A DNA stretch of 64,000 nt. It comes from Psychromicrobium silvestre (lineage in GTDB: Bacteria > Actinomycetota > Actinomycetes > Actinomycetales > Micrococcaceae). Location of the stretch: contig NZ_JACBYQ010000001.1 of assembly GCF_013408295.1 (NCBI RefSeq), positions 930,001-994,000 of the forward strand, given 5' to 3'. The position numbers were made by a program, and so were the translations under genes. The notes under the pieces were generated by a model. The model did no database searches. It saw only the letters and a program-made list of their open reading frames with translations, and was not told the DNA's origin. Shown here piece after piece: positions 28,116 to 36,470 of the stretch (positions are counted from its first letter, which is position 1; every line of letters begins with the position of its first letter).

Positions 28116-28847
28116 TCAGGAGGCAGCAATCACAATGATCTCGGCGCTGCTCCGCGGATCGAAATCAGCCCCATTCCAGTCACCGAACCAGCGAATCGCA
28201 CCGAATCCCGCAGCAGCCAGCAGAGTGTCCAGGGTCGAGGCTGGAGCGAAGCGCAGGGTGGCACGTTCGGTGATCTCTTCGTCATCGGAGAGGAATTTGT
28301 TCCAGCATTCGAAATCCACCAGCTCATTCTTGGCACTGAGCACCCGGTAGCTCTCTTCGAGCGGGCCTTCCGAGGCGGTCTCTGTCCGGCTCGGCTGGTT
28401 TTCCGGAGTGTTCCAGCCCAGCCAAGCCTTTGCCACCGGGTTTCGGGATTCGAACATGAACCTGCCACCCGGGGCCAAACGAGATCTCACCGCCCGGAGT
28501 GTTGCCAAAATAGCCTCATCACTCAATAGGCACTGGAAAGCATGGCCCATCATCAACGCAGCATCAAAAGGACCTGAGGGAAGGCTCTCGGCGGTGCCGT
28601 CCAGCCAATGAACCAGCTCGGCGCCCTCACGCCTACGGGCGAAATCGAGCATCGCGGAGCTCGGATCAACTCCTACCACCTGATGACCAAGCCGGGCTAA
28701 TCGCACCGCAAAGGCGCCGGTCCCGCAACCAATATCGGCAACTCGAAGTGGTTCTGCACTCAGTTGAGCGGCATAGAAATCCGTGTCCCAGGTGCCCGAG
28801 TTAAGTTCGTCGTAGACCCTAACTAGCCGCGGATTCTGCTCAGTCAT
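28116..28847 (-). CDS. class I SAM-dependent methyltransferase
   Basis: A 243-residue Rossmann-fold methyltransferase. Motif I is VADIGCGTGAFAVRLARLG (about 36-54), the acidic end of strand 2 is VVGVDPSSAML, and LAPGGRFMFESRN is the post-II strand region. The size and form match the broad methyltransferase 11/25 families; the substrate (small molecule or lipid) cannot be named. It lies just upstream of the second ECF sigma gene's stop on the same strand, about 50 bases away, so read-through from the sigma gene is possible. Confidence 0.85.
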   Translation of the reverse strand: MTEQNPRLVRVYDELNSGTWDTDFYAAQLSAEPLRVADIGCGTGAFAVRLARLGHQVVGVDPSSAMLDFARRREGAELVHWLDGTAESLPSGPFDAALMMGHAFQCLLSDEAILATLRAVRSRLAPGGRFMFESRNPVAKAWLGWNTPENQPSRTETASEGPLEESYRVLSAKNELVDFECWNKFLSDDEEITERATLRFAPASTLDTLLAAAGFGAIRWFGDWNGADFDPRSSAEIIVIAAS

Positions 28848-28899
28848 AACAGTGAATTTAGCAGCCTGCTGCTATCAAATTGCTATCAAGACCTCAAGC

Positions 28900-30651
28900 T
28901 CAGATCGCCAAGCTCGAGGTGGAGGGGGCGATTCCGGTACCACTAACGGTTACCTCGACGGTGGATGTGGCTCCGGTCGAGAGAATGCTGATGGTCTGGG
29001 TGAGAATCATCGGGGTACTAACCACACCAGAGATCTTGCAGGTATAAGTTTGGTCATCACTACCCCGGTCACAGCCCCAGCCCAAAGGATTCAGTGGTTG
29101 GATCGGCACAAAAGAGGCTGCTGAGTCTAGTTTGAACACCACCGTGAGATCGGTTGCGGTAGTCCCCACCGGTGGGGTGAGCGTCGTGGTGATCTGATGG
29201 AAAGCACCAAGCAGCGCTAAAGAACTCGTCTGCACCGTCATCGCTTGTAACACCGGAGTGGTTGGTGTTGATGGTTCGGTGGGTGTGGTCGGGTCCGGGG
29301 TACTGATGATCGGATCAGGGGTACTGACAGTCGGATCCGTTGGGGTTGCCGGTTCGGCGACCGGAGCCACCGTGGGCTGCTGAGCCGTAGCTACCGGCTT
29401 ACTCACTACTTGCGGGGCCGGAGAACTTAGCACCGGACTACTCGCCTGACCAGTTGTCAACGGCGCAATATTCACCGGCGTGGTAGCCAATGAGCTTTGT
29501 TGCTGCGGGCTCACCAGGGACTGCGGCAGGCTGAACTCAGAAGTGGTCGGCCCCGCGACCAGCTGGGCTGGTTTCGTTGCCTCCGGCTTGCTTTTCGCGG
29601 AAGATTTCGACGACGGTGCTGCCGCAGGCTGTCGGCCTATCGCAACGGCTGCAGGCGAGGATCCCTGCTGATTTCCCTCCACGGAGGGAGCCACCGGCAG
29701 ACTGCTGGACATCAGGATCACCGAAGCCGCGGCCGCCACTGCGGCGACACCGGCTGCGCTCCCCAGACCAACTCCGACTCCGGTGGATCGCAGGATGCTC
29801 TGCAACCCCCTGGCTCGGGGCAGCGGAAGGTTTCCTACCGGAGGAAGGTTGAGATAGGCCAGATAGCTGATTCCCGCGATCGCTGGCACAATCGCGGCAC
29901 GGAAGGCAGGGTTGGTGTCTTTGAGGGTGAGAAGTAGTTGTGTGCACCGGGCGCAATCAGTCAGGTGATCTTCGACGCCGGAACGTGAGGATTTCGACAA
30001 AGTGCCACTGACATACTTCGCGAGTTGGCGGATGTACCCACGGCATTCGCGGCCCTGATCTGGGCTCAGGTGTTGCTGAAGGTAATTGGTCCGCAAGCCA
30101 ACTCGAGCGCGCATCACCAATGCAGAGACGGAGTTTGCCGAGATACCCATCCGCTCGGCCACAGTTTGGGTTTTTTCCTGCTCAACATCGAGATACCACA
30201 GCACGCTCTGCCAGCGTTCCGGCAGATCGGAGAAAGCTCGCACCATCGCGGTGGATTCGAATTCTTCGATGATCCGGTCTGGTTCCATTAGCGGTCGATC
30301 CAAAATCAGATCGTCGGCAGAAGGCCTAGTCTTCACGGCCGATCTATTCCGGGCGTAAGCGGTACGGCGTACAGCCGTGAGCAGGTAACCTCGGAAGAAG
30401 TTGTCCGGCCCCTCACCCGCTCTAAGCTTTGCCAGCAAGTAGGAAAAAGCTTCGGAAACTATGTCCTCCGCGTCACTGGCGTTGTCCGCGTTCTCCCTGG
30501 CCACCGCATGCGCCACTGCTTTATGACGCAGATAGAGCTCTTCGAAGGCAATTGTATTCCCGCCCCGGACGCGGGCGATGAGCTGACCGTCACTCTCTGA
30601 CCCTTGTGAGGCGGAGTCGGTCGCTAAAACTCGGATCGCATTGTGTTGCAC
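28900..30651 (-). CDS. ECF sigma factor fused to zinc anti-sigma-like, membrane and extracellular domains (module 2)
   Basis: A 583-residue paralogue of the module 1 sensor-regulator. Sigma region 2 at about 23-100 (FEELYLRHKAVAHAVAREN, DAEDIVSEAFSYLL), region 4 at about 133-192 (LPERWQSVLWYLDVEQEK, GISANSVSALVMRARVGLR). Zinc ligands are Cys203, His229, Cys233 and Cys236 (HLTDCARC). A transmembrane helix lies near 291-316. A long Ser/Pro/Gln-rich linker leads to an extracellular beta domain (about 475-583) ending in VEVTVSGTGI, like module 1. The GTG at 30651 has no ribosome site, and a -10-like element lies 31 bases upstream. It is divergent from its partner gene. Confidence 0.87.
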   Translation of the reverse strand: MQHNAIRVLATDSASQGSESDGQLIARVRGGNTIAFEELYLRHKAVAHAVARENADNASDAEDIVSEAFSYLLAKLRAGEGPDNFFRGYLLTAVRRTAYARNRSAVKTRPSADDLILDRPLMEPDRIIEEFESTAMVRAFSDLPERWQSVLWYLDVEQEKTQTVAERMGISANSVSALVMRARVGLRTNYLQQHLSPDQGRECRGYIRQLAKYVSGTLSKSSRSGVEDHLTDCARCTQLLLTLKDTNPAFRAAIVPAIAGISYLAYLNLPPVGNLPLPRARGLQSILRSTGVGVGLGSAAGVAAVAAAASVILMSSSLPVAPSVEGNQQGSSPAAVAIGRQPAAAPSSKSSAKSKPEATKPAQLVAGPTTSEFSLPQSLVSPQQQSSLATTPVNIAPLTTGQASSPVLSSPAPQVVSKPVATAQQPTVAPVAEPATPTDPTVSTPDPIISTPDPTTPTEPSTPTTPVLQAMTVQTSSLALLGAFHQITTTLTPPVGTTATDLTVVFKLDSAASFVPIQPLNPLGWGCDRGSDDQTYTCKISGVVSTPMILTQTISILSTGATSTVEVTVSGTGIAPSTSSLAI

Positions 30652-30681
30652 ATAGCTTAAGTAGAAGTTTTCTCGTTTTGA

Positions 30682-30735
30682 TGACGCGAAAAATGAAATT
30701 TTATGCTCATTGTCACATTTTGAGATGTCGCGTCA
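30682..30735. promoter_or_regulatory. mirror-image divergent ECF promoters of module 2
   Basis: TGACGCGA (30682-30689) and TCGCGTCA (30728-30735) point outward, one toward the sigma gene and one toward its partner, at 30-31 bases from each start. The plus-strand copy reads TCGCGTCACTAAAT and the minus-strand copy TCGCGTCATCAAAA. ECF promoters commonly have CGTC in the -10 region, so both genes are probably read by an ECF sigma, most simply module 2 itself. Confidence 0.55.
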
Positions 30736-30764
30736 CTAAATGCCCGTTCCGACTACTACCAAGT

Positions 30765-31511
30765 ATGAGATTTCCCCGCCTATTCGACTTACCCCGCAAA
30801 GACAGCACACAGGCCCTGATCAAGCGATGGGAGACGCTCTCAGCTGCCCAGTGCTGGCGGACTGAGGGCGATTGGCGGACCCCGGAGCTCGAAATCGCTG
30901 CCGAATCGATGGCGGACGAAGGTCAGCTGTCTGTGGAACTCGCCCGCAAAATTGGCAATAGCCGAGGATTTAGCGGAGTGAGTATTGCCGAGTCGATTGC
31001 TGACTTCCGCCTGCTCTATCAGGCTGCCGAACAGGATGTTGACCTGGATTGCCTCCAAGGATTCGTGGAGGGTTGGGTCGTTGGCTGGGAGCCAGGCCCC
31101 GCAATATCGTGCACGGAACCAGGCACAGGCCTTTCCACCTCCGCGCATTTCCACCGTGTGCTGACCGATTCAATGGCGGTCCGGAACACGGCTCAGCACT
31201 GGGCACTTGGGGCGTTAAAATTTACTCAGCTACCGCCCGCCTCGGGACTCGATTCTTGGTTCTTCGAGGCAAAGCTCGGTGAACTAGCTGCTCAGACACT
31301 CAGGGATTCAGGGGCAACCGTGAGCTACAGCCAAGGAACCATTCTGGTTCTGCTGGAACGCAGCACCACCAACTTCAGTTCTCTATTGCACCTACAGGAG
31401 TCCTTGCTGAGGAGCTTCGGGGAAGAACTCGGCGCAACCCAATTGGAATACGAGAGCCTGCCGAAGAACATCTCCGAGGCAAGAGATCTACTCGAAGGTT
31501 TCATTCGGTGA
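30765..31511 (+). CDS. conserved protein of unknown function divergent from the ECF sigma (module 2)
   Basis: A 248-residue paralogue of the module 1 partner, without signal peptide or membrane helix. It keeps GDWRTPE, GVSIAESIADFR and CTEPGTGLSTSAHFH. The ATG at 30765 has no ribosome site and lies 30 bases after the CGCGTCA element, so the message may be nearly leaderless. Matching length and placement in two modules indicate a fixed functional link to the sigma protein; the function is unknown. About 180 bases downstream lies the choice-of-anchor surface protein gene. Confidence 0.7.
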   Translation: MRFPRLFDLPRKDSTQALIKRWETLSAAQCWRTEGDWRTPELEIAAESMADEGQLSVELARKIGNSRGFSGVSIAESIADFRLLYQAAEQDVDLDCLQGFVEGWVVGWEPGPAISCTEPGTGLSTSAHFHRVLTDSMAVRNTAQHWALGALKFTQLPPASGLDSWFFEAKLGELAAQTLRDSGATVSYSQGTILVLLERSTTNFSSLLHLQESLLRSFGEELGATQLEYESLPKNISEARDLLEGFIR

Positions 31512-31554
31512 AAGTGAGAGTCTCGGTGTCGAAGGCCAATCTTTCAGACCTGTG

Positions 31555-31581
31555 AGCTAAGTCACAAGCGATTTTGCGTCA
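31555..31581 (+). promoter_or_regulatory. candidate ECF-sigma promoter of the choice-of-anchor operon
   Basis: TTGCGTCACTATATCCC (from 31574) shares GCGTCACTA-AT-CCC with the partner promoter of module 2, and GAGCTAAG lies about 16 bases upstream of CGTC. It is about 110 bases before the ATG at 31692. Confidence 0.5.
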
Positions 31582-31691
31582 CTATATCCCATTTCCATCT
31601 ACACCATAGTGGTCCGGCCATCAGGTCGGATGGATTACGGCAACGGGCCTCGTTCACAAGACGGAACCGTTGCTTCCATGAAGGAGTAGAT

Positions 31692-32918
31692 ATGGATATA
31701 CAACCTCCCTCGTCTTCGCGTTCGCGCAGACGGCTCAGGGGCGGCCTAAAGGCCGGAGCCGTTGTGGCCCTTGCCGCCGGAATGGTGGCTTCGGGTGCTT
31801 CTTTGGCCTCAGCGGCCACCACGATCTCCCATGGTGATGCCAACCTGATCTCCGGATCGGTACTCGGCACCACGATTGGATCTATTGGTGCTGTTGATGC
31901 AACTAATAGCGGCCAAGCACCGCTGGTTACCTCGGGCGCCGAAGGTGGCGTCACGATTCCGGGACCAATCGGTCAGATCCTGACGCTTCAGGGCTTTGGA
32001 CGCTACGCTGATGCCAGTGTTGATGGCTCTTCGGACGCATATGCTGGCGGCGTAACCGCCTCCGGCGCTCCGGGATCCTCGGCGGCACAGTTCAACATCA
32101 AGCCGAGCACTGTTGGCTTGCCGGATGTGTTCACGGTTCAGTTCAATGTGGGTCAGTTCTCTTCCGAGGCGCATTTGGCCGCTGATGGGACTCCCACCAG
32201 TTCGTCCACCGTGTCCGACATCAACGCCGTAATCGGCGGCACCGCGGTGGATGCCCTCCGCGCGCCGCTGACTCTGCTGCAGACTGCCTACAACACTTTG
32301 GGTGCATTGGTTCCTGGCCTGACTCCGTTCACCAGCCCGGTGGGCCCGAACGGTATCACCATCGGTCAGGATCAGTTCCTGAATGCAATGGGAGTTCCCA
32401 GCTGGGAGCAGGTGCCGCCAAACACCGATTTGGTCAAGCTGCTGCCGCAGTTGATGGCCGATAAGGTGAACTCCGGTATCGCGACCATGCTGGCACCGGC
32501 AATTGCTGCGGTCAATGCACTGCCCTTCCCGCTGAATGTTGCGGCAAAGGCAGCGCTGGCTACTCTGCAGGCGGCTGCTAAAACGGTTACCGATCTGGCT
32601 GCGACTTCTTTCAGCAGCGTCGCCTCGGTTATCGGGTCCTTCGTACTGAAGCCGTCTGCTACCAACAGCAACGGTTCCTACACGCAGTCAGCCATCAAGG
32701 CTAGCCTGTTCCCCGGTCTTTCCGGTGGCGCAATGGCTATCTCGCTGGCCAATGCAACGGTGGGACCGAACACTGTGGTGCCGACGCCTTCCGGTCCGAT
32801 GATCTCCCCGACGGTGCTCGGCATTGGCGGAGCGAGCTTGATCGCTCTGTTCGGTATGCTGCTGATCGTCCGGCGTCGCCAGAGTGCGGTAGCCGTTTCA
32901 GCAACGGACGTGCGCTGA
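31692..32918 (+). CDS. choice-of-anchor type secreted surface protein
   Basis: A 408-residue exported protein: Arg-rich N-terminus and signal peptide (about 1-42, ending SGASLASA), an extended Gly/Ala/Ser-rich domain with repeated hydrophobic blocks, and a C-terminal helix (about 370-392, GGASLIALFGMLLIV) followed by RRRQ. There is no LPxTG-type motif before this helix, so anchoring may depend on the exosortase encoded three genes down. Its form fits the actinobacterial choice-of-anchor G family, whose members end in different sorting signals. An AAGGAG ribosome site supports the start. It overlaps the next gene by one base (TGATG). Confidence 0.7.
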   Translation: MDIQPPSSSRSRRRLRGGLKAGAVVALAAGMVASGASLASAATTISHGDANLISGSVLGTTIGSIGAVDATNSGQAPLVTSGAEGGVTIPGPIGQILTLQGFGRYADASVDGSSDAYAGGVTASGAPGSSAAQFNIKPSTVGLPDVFTVQFNVGQFSSEAHLAADGTPTSSSTVSDINAVIGGTAVDALRAPLTLLQTAYNTLGALVPGLTPFTSPVGPNGITIGQDQFLNAMGVPSWEQVPPNTDLVKLLPQLMADKVNSGIATMLAPAIAAVNALPFPLNVAAKAALATLQAAAKTVTDLAATSFSSVASVIGSFVLKPSATNSNGSYTQSAIKASLFPGLSGGAMAISLANATVGPNTVVPTPSGPMISPTVLGIGGASLIALFGMLLIVRRRQSAVAVSATDVR

Positions 32919-33100
32919 TGTACGGCGGTACTCCTGGAGGCGGAAGCGGCCCCCTTATTGGAGCTGTTGCCGGAGGCGGCGTGCTAGCTTCCACCGGTTT
33001 CAGTGGTGGGGTCCTGCTAGTAGTGGCGGTCGTTCTGATCGCTAGTGGTCTGTTGCTTCTGCGCGGACGTCGACTACGCACCTCAAACCAGGCGGACTAA
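32918..33100 (+). CDS. 60-residue LASTG mini-protein (sortase sorting signal)
   Basis: The protein is almost only a sorting signal: a Gly-rich N-terminus (GGTPGGGSGPLIGAVAGGG), LASTG at about 24-28, a hydrophobic helix and a basic tail (RGRRLR). LAxTG is the class E sortase form also found in the two surface proteins at 14.7-17.2 kb. It has no N-terminal signal peptide of usual form. The ATG overlaps the stop of the surface protein, so the two are made together. Possible roles: a detached anchor, a scaffold or a cofactor of surface display. Confidence 0.65.
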   Translation: MYGGTPGGGSGPLIGAVAGGGVLASTGFSGGVLLVVAVVLIASGLLLLRGRRLRTSNQAD

Positions 33101-33114
33101 ACCGCCGACTCATA

Positions 33115-33150
33115 GTGTGGGAGGGGCGCCTTGGGGGGCTCCTCCCACAC
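33115..33150 (+). terminator. hairpin between the surface-protein pair and the exosortase gene
   Basis: GTGTGGGAGG and CCTCCCACAC pair over a GC-rich loop. No T run follows, so it more probably attenuates or stabilises the transcript, giving more of the surface proteins than of the exosortase and glycosyltransferase, than ends it. Confidence 0.5.
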
Positions 33151-33190
33151 CTTGGACCGAGCGCTGTACCGCGCTCAAGAAGAAATAAGA

Positions 33191-33763
33191 ATGGAAAAAA
33201 TCACTGTGACGGCTCAACGCAAACACCGCGACAATCTCCCGACCGGGTCGGTATTCGGCTATCTGCCGAGGGTTGTTCTCGCTGCCATGCTTGCCTCAGC
33301 AGCCGTGTTGGCGCTGATTTTCAGCGAGGTAGTAAGAGGTTGGGAGGCCACAATCTCGGCCTTCGCCATCTCTTGGGTGGTGCCTGGACAAGCACTGTCC
33401 CTCGGCCAGGTCGCTTACTTCGGCTTAGGAACAGCGAATCCACGAGGTATCGATATCACCGAGCTGTGTTCTGCGGTCATCATCATTTCACCGCTGCTTT
33501 TGCTGGCCGCGCTACTTCTACTAATGAGGCGCTTCAAGATTGGCACCGTCTTTAAGGCACTGGCGGCTGGTTTCCTCATCATCGTTCTTGCTAATGTGAT
33601 TCGTATCGTGATGATTGCCTTTGGCTGGGACCACTTCGGCATGGCGGGCTTCGATGCAGCCCACCAGGGTTACGGAAGCGCCTTTGCGCTGCTGGCCTTC
33701 GCTGCGGGCATGATCGTCTTCATCCGACTCTCCTTCGGCCGGAAACACAAGTCCCAGCAATGA
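33191..33763 (+). CDS. exosortase/archaeosortase family protein
   Basis: A 190-residue integral membrane protein with about five helices and the exosortase catalytic set: Cys93 in ITELCSAVIIIS, Arg138 in LANVIRIVMIAFG, and His158 in DAAHQGYGSAF. These match the Cys-Arg-His residues of the exosortase/archaeosortase family, which cut C-terminal sorting signals of surface proteins and often sit beside exopolysaccharide genes. The ATG at 33191 is the likely start; an earlier one at 33131 lies in the hairpin region. The gene overlaps the glycosyltransferase by 4 bases. The neighbouring surface protein is the obvious candidate substrate. Confidence 0.8.
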   Translation: MEKITVTAQRKHRDNLPTGSVFGYLPRVVLAAMLASAAVLALIFSEVVRGWEATISAFAISWVVPGQALSLGQVAYFGLGTANPRGIDITELCSAVIIISPLLLLAALLLLMRRFKIGTVFKALAAGFLIIVLANVIRIVMIAFGWDHFGMAGFDAAHQGYGSAFALLAFAAGMIVFIRLSFGRKHKSQQ

Positions 33764-35106
33764 ACATTATCCAGGCAGTTGCAGTCTTCCTGCTGATCGG
33801 CTTTCTCACTTACATCACCTCCATCGTGGTCCCCTATTTCCGGCGGAAGCCAAATCCTCCCGGAAACTCCGAAGACTTCGAATGGCATTTTATGGTCCCT
33901 TGCCGGGATGAGGAAGCTGTCATTGGCAACACCATTGAGCGGCTTACTGGCACTTTCCCCGGCACCCATATCTGGGTGATTGATGATGACAGTGAGGATG
34001 CCACCTCAAGCATCGTGCAAAGTTACGCCCAAAAGGACCGTTTTGTGCATCTCGTTCAACGTCGTCGACCAGAAGCCAGGACCGGCAAGGGTGACGCGCT
34101 GAACACTGCTTACCATCAGATGCTTAGCTCGCTAGAGGAGGGCGTCAATCCGGAAAAACTGATCGTTTGCGTCGTCGACGCAGACGGTGAGCTTGCGGCC
34201 AATGCACTCGAGCAGGCGGCAGGCCCGGATGTCTTTGCCAATCCAAAGGTCGGCGCTGCACAGACCTCGGTCTGGATGAAGAATCGTGACGATCCCGCTC
34301 CCCTGGGTCCTGGTAAACCAATTCGTAATTTCTTCGGCCGGGCCCTGCTCCGGATGCAGGACATCGAATTCCGCACCGTGATTGTGGCCATGCAGAGTCT
34401 TCGGGAGAAAACCGCCTCGGTTGGCCTAGGCGGCAATGGGCAATTCACCCGGCTCTCCGTGCTACAAAAAATCGCGGACGAAGCCGGAGAACCGTGGCAT
34501 GGTGCTCTCCTGGAGGACTACGAACTCGGTGTCCACGTGTTGTTGGCCGGCTATGAGAATCGCCATATAGTAGAGTCCTACGTAGCCCAGGAAGCGCTTA
34601 GCAGCGGGCGACGGTTGGTAACTCAGCGAACCCGCTGGGCTCAGGGCAATATCCAGTGCATTAAATATCTGCCGGAAATCATCAAATCTAGGCACTTCTC
34701 TAATGCGTCAGTGGTCGAGTCAACCTACTACTTGATACTTCCCTATCTGCAGCTCCTAGGCATCCTCACTTGGGGTGGCATGGCCATCTTCTTCCTGATC
34801 AGCGCTCTCTCCGGTCAGCCCGTTTTTGGTGGCTTGGAGAACATCGGCTGGGTGCTCCTCATGACTTTGCTTTTCGGAATCATGCCGTTTGCCATGTGGG
34901 GTCCTATCTATAAGATCAAATGCGAGCCGACGGCTAGCTGGTGGCGAACTATCGGCTGGAGTATCGGCATGTGGCTGTACGTGTATTACACCTACATCTG
35001 CCTGGTCCGTGCCGCATTCCGGGTTGCTACCGGACGAAATGGCTGGCTCAAGACCAAACGCAACGCAGAACAACACCTTGGCGGCCCAGTCGCCAAGGAC
35101 ACCTGA
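33760..35106 (+). CDS. processive family 2 glycosyltransferase (polysaccharide synthase type)
   Basis: A 448-residue membrane glycosyltransferase. It has an N-terminal helix (5-25), a cytoplasmic GT2 domain with VIDDDSEDAT, VVDADGELAAN, LLEDYELG and the processive-synthase motif QRTRWAQGN, and three or four C-terminal helices (about 325-430). This D, DxD, ED, QxxRW set is that of cellulose, chitin and hyaluronan-type synthases. With wecB next to it, an N-acetylhexosamine polymer is a reasonable guess. It overlaps the exosortase gene (ATGA), which ties polymer synthesis and protein sorting together as in exosortase loci of other bacteria. Confidence 0.85.
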   Translation: MNIIQAVAVFLLIGFLTYITSIVVPYFRRKPNPPGNSEDFEWHFMVPCRDEEAVIGNTIERLTGTFPGTHIWVIDDDSEDATSSIVQSYAQKDRFVHLVQRRRPEARTGKGDALNTAYHQMLSSLEEGVNPEKLIVCVVDADGELAANALEQAAGPDVFANPKVGAAQTSVWMKNRDDPAPLGPGKPIRNFFGRALLRMQDIEFRTVIVAMQSLREKTASVGLGGNGQFTRLSVLQKIADEAGEPWHGALLEDYELGVHVLLAGYENRHIVESYVAQEALSSGRRLVTQRTRWAQGNIQCIKYLPEIIKSRHFSNASVVESTYYLILPYLQLLGILTWGGMAIFFLISALSGQPVFGGLENIGWVLLMTLLFGIMPFAMWGPIYKIKCEPTASWWRTIGWSIGMWLYVYYTYICLVRAAFRVATGRNGWLKTKRNAEQHLGGPVAKDT

Positions 35107-35131
35107 TCAATTCGGCTTTAAGAAAGACACC

Positions 35132-36259
35132 ATGAAGAAAATAGCCGTTATCTACGGTACTCGTCCGGAAGCCATCAAAATGGCTCCTCTGGTCAAGGCG
35201 TTACAAGCCGATCCTCGCTTCGAGGTGTACATCATCCTTACCGGGCAGCATCGTGAGATGCTCGACCAGGTCAATTCGCTTTTCGGCATCGTTGCAGATA
35301 CAGATCTAGACATCAGCGAGCCCGGTCAGACCTTGACCTCAATCACCACCAAGGTGTTGGAGGGCTTGTCCAAACTGCTCGCCGAGGTGAAGCCCGACGG
35401 CGTAATTGTCCAAGGCGATACCACCTCGGCTTTCGCGGGTGCCCTGGCTGCTTTCTATCAGCAGATCCCGGTTTTCCATCTGGAGGCTGGACTACGTAGC
35501 GGCAACATCTACAATCCCTTCCCCGAAGAAGCGAACCGGAAGCTCATCGGTCAGATTGCGGCTCTACACTTCGCCCCTACCGAGGCGAATAAGACCGCCC
35601 TGCTCCGCGATGGAGTGGCTGAGAAGAACATTGCGGTGACGGGCAATACGGTCATTGATGCGCTCTTATATACCGCGAATCTTCCCGGCGACTTCGATGA
35701 TCCACAGCTGCTTGAGGCAAGCCGCGACAGCGCTCGGCAGATCATTCTGGTGACCACTCACCGTAGGGAAAACTGGGGTGAGCCTCTGGCTAACATTGCC
35801 GCCGCCGTCGCACGGATCTCGGCTGACTTCCCGGAAGCCGGGATTGTCTTGCCAATGCATAAGAACCCTGCTGTCCGGACTATCTTGCATGAACATCTGG
35901 ATGGCTTGGACAATGTACATTTGATTGAGCCTTTGGACTACGCGCAATTTGCCAAGCTGCTGGGCCGTGCCCATTTGGTACTTACCGATTCTGGTGGTGT
36001 CCAGGAGGAAGCTCCTTCACTTGGCAAGCCCGTGCTGGTACTGCGGGAAACCACTGAACGTGGTGAGGGAGTCGAGGCAGGCAACGTCAAGCTGATCGGT
36101 ACCGATACCGAACGGATCGTGGCCGAGACCACTCGATTGATGCGTCATCCAGAGGACTACGCGGCAATGACTGAAGCCTCAAATCCTTATGGCGACGGAA
36201 CGGCCTCGGCACAGTGTCTCGAGGCGCTCTGGGATCATTTCAATTCCTCCCAGGCCTAA
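35132..36259 (+). CDS. wecB: UDP-N-acetylglucosamine 2-epimerase (non-hydrolysing)
   Basis: Interconverts UDP-GlcNAc and UDP-ManNAc in the cytoplasm. The 375-residue protein begins MKKIAVIYGTRPEAIKMAPL, the usual family start, and has TGQHREMLDQV, QGDTTSAFAGALAAF, HLEAGLRSGNIYNPFPEE and the C-terminal DSGGVQEEAPSLGKPVLVLR with ERGEGVEAG. The ATG at 35132 is internal to a longer open frame that begins within the glycosyltransferase and is rejected. It supplies ManNAc donor to the neighbouring glycosyltransferase or to wall polymer synthesis. Confidence 0.95.
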   Translation: MKKIAVIYGTRPEAIKMAPLVKALQADPRFEVYIILTGQHREMLDQVNSLFGIVADTDLDISEPGQTLTSITTKVLEGLSKLLAEVKPDGVIVQGDTTSAFAGALAAFYQQIPVFHLEAGLRSGNIYNPFPEEANRKLIGQIAALHFAPTEANKTALLRDGVAEKNIAVTGNTVIDALLYTANLPGDFDDPQLLEASRDSARQIILVTTHRRENWGEPLANIAAAVARISADFPEAGIVLPMHKNPAVRTILHEHLDGLDNVHLIEPLDYAQFAKLLGRAHLVLTDSGGVQEEAPSLGKPVLVLRETTERGEGVEAGNVKLIGTDTERIVAETTRLMRHPEDYAAMTEASNPYGDGTASAQCLEALWDHFNSSQA

Positions 36260-36296
36260 GAAAAATCAAAGAATCCACTAGCGATTCCCCTAAACC

Positions 36297-36438
36297 GGCG
36301 AGCTAACAGCTCGCCCGCCGCAGCAACTCGTTCCCTGCAAGATATGCTGCGGCGCCCCTCCTGTTCTGCCTAGCTCTGCCGCCGTGCGGGACAGGAGGGA
36401 GGCCGGTGGGATGCAACCCCAACCGCATCCCACCGGCC
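36297..36438. terminator. three tandem hairpins between convergent genes
   Basis: GGCGAGCT/AGCTCGCC (36297-36315), CCCTCCTGT/ACAGGAGGG (36356-36399), and GGCCGGTGGGATGC with its complement (36401-36438, 14-base arms). They fill the space between wecB and the convergent DUF4434-like gene and probably end transcription from both sides. Confidence 0.65.
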
Positions 36439-36470
36439 ATCTACAATAGCAAGTATCAACTAGACTTGTA

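Noticed and set aside
34889-35131. Long N-terminal extension of WecB
   Set aside because: It lies in the glycosyltransferase in another frame; WecB homology begins at MKKIAV (35132).
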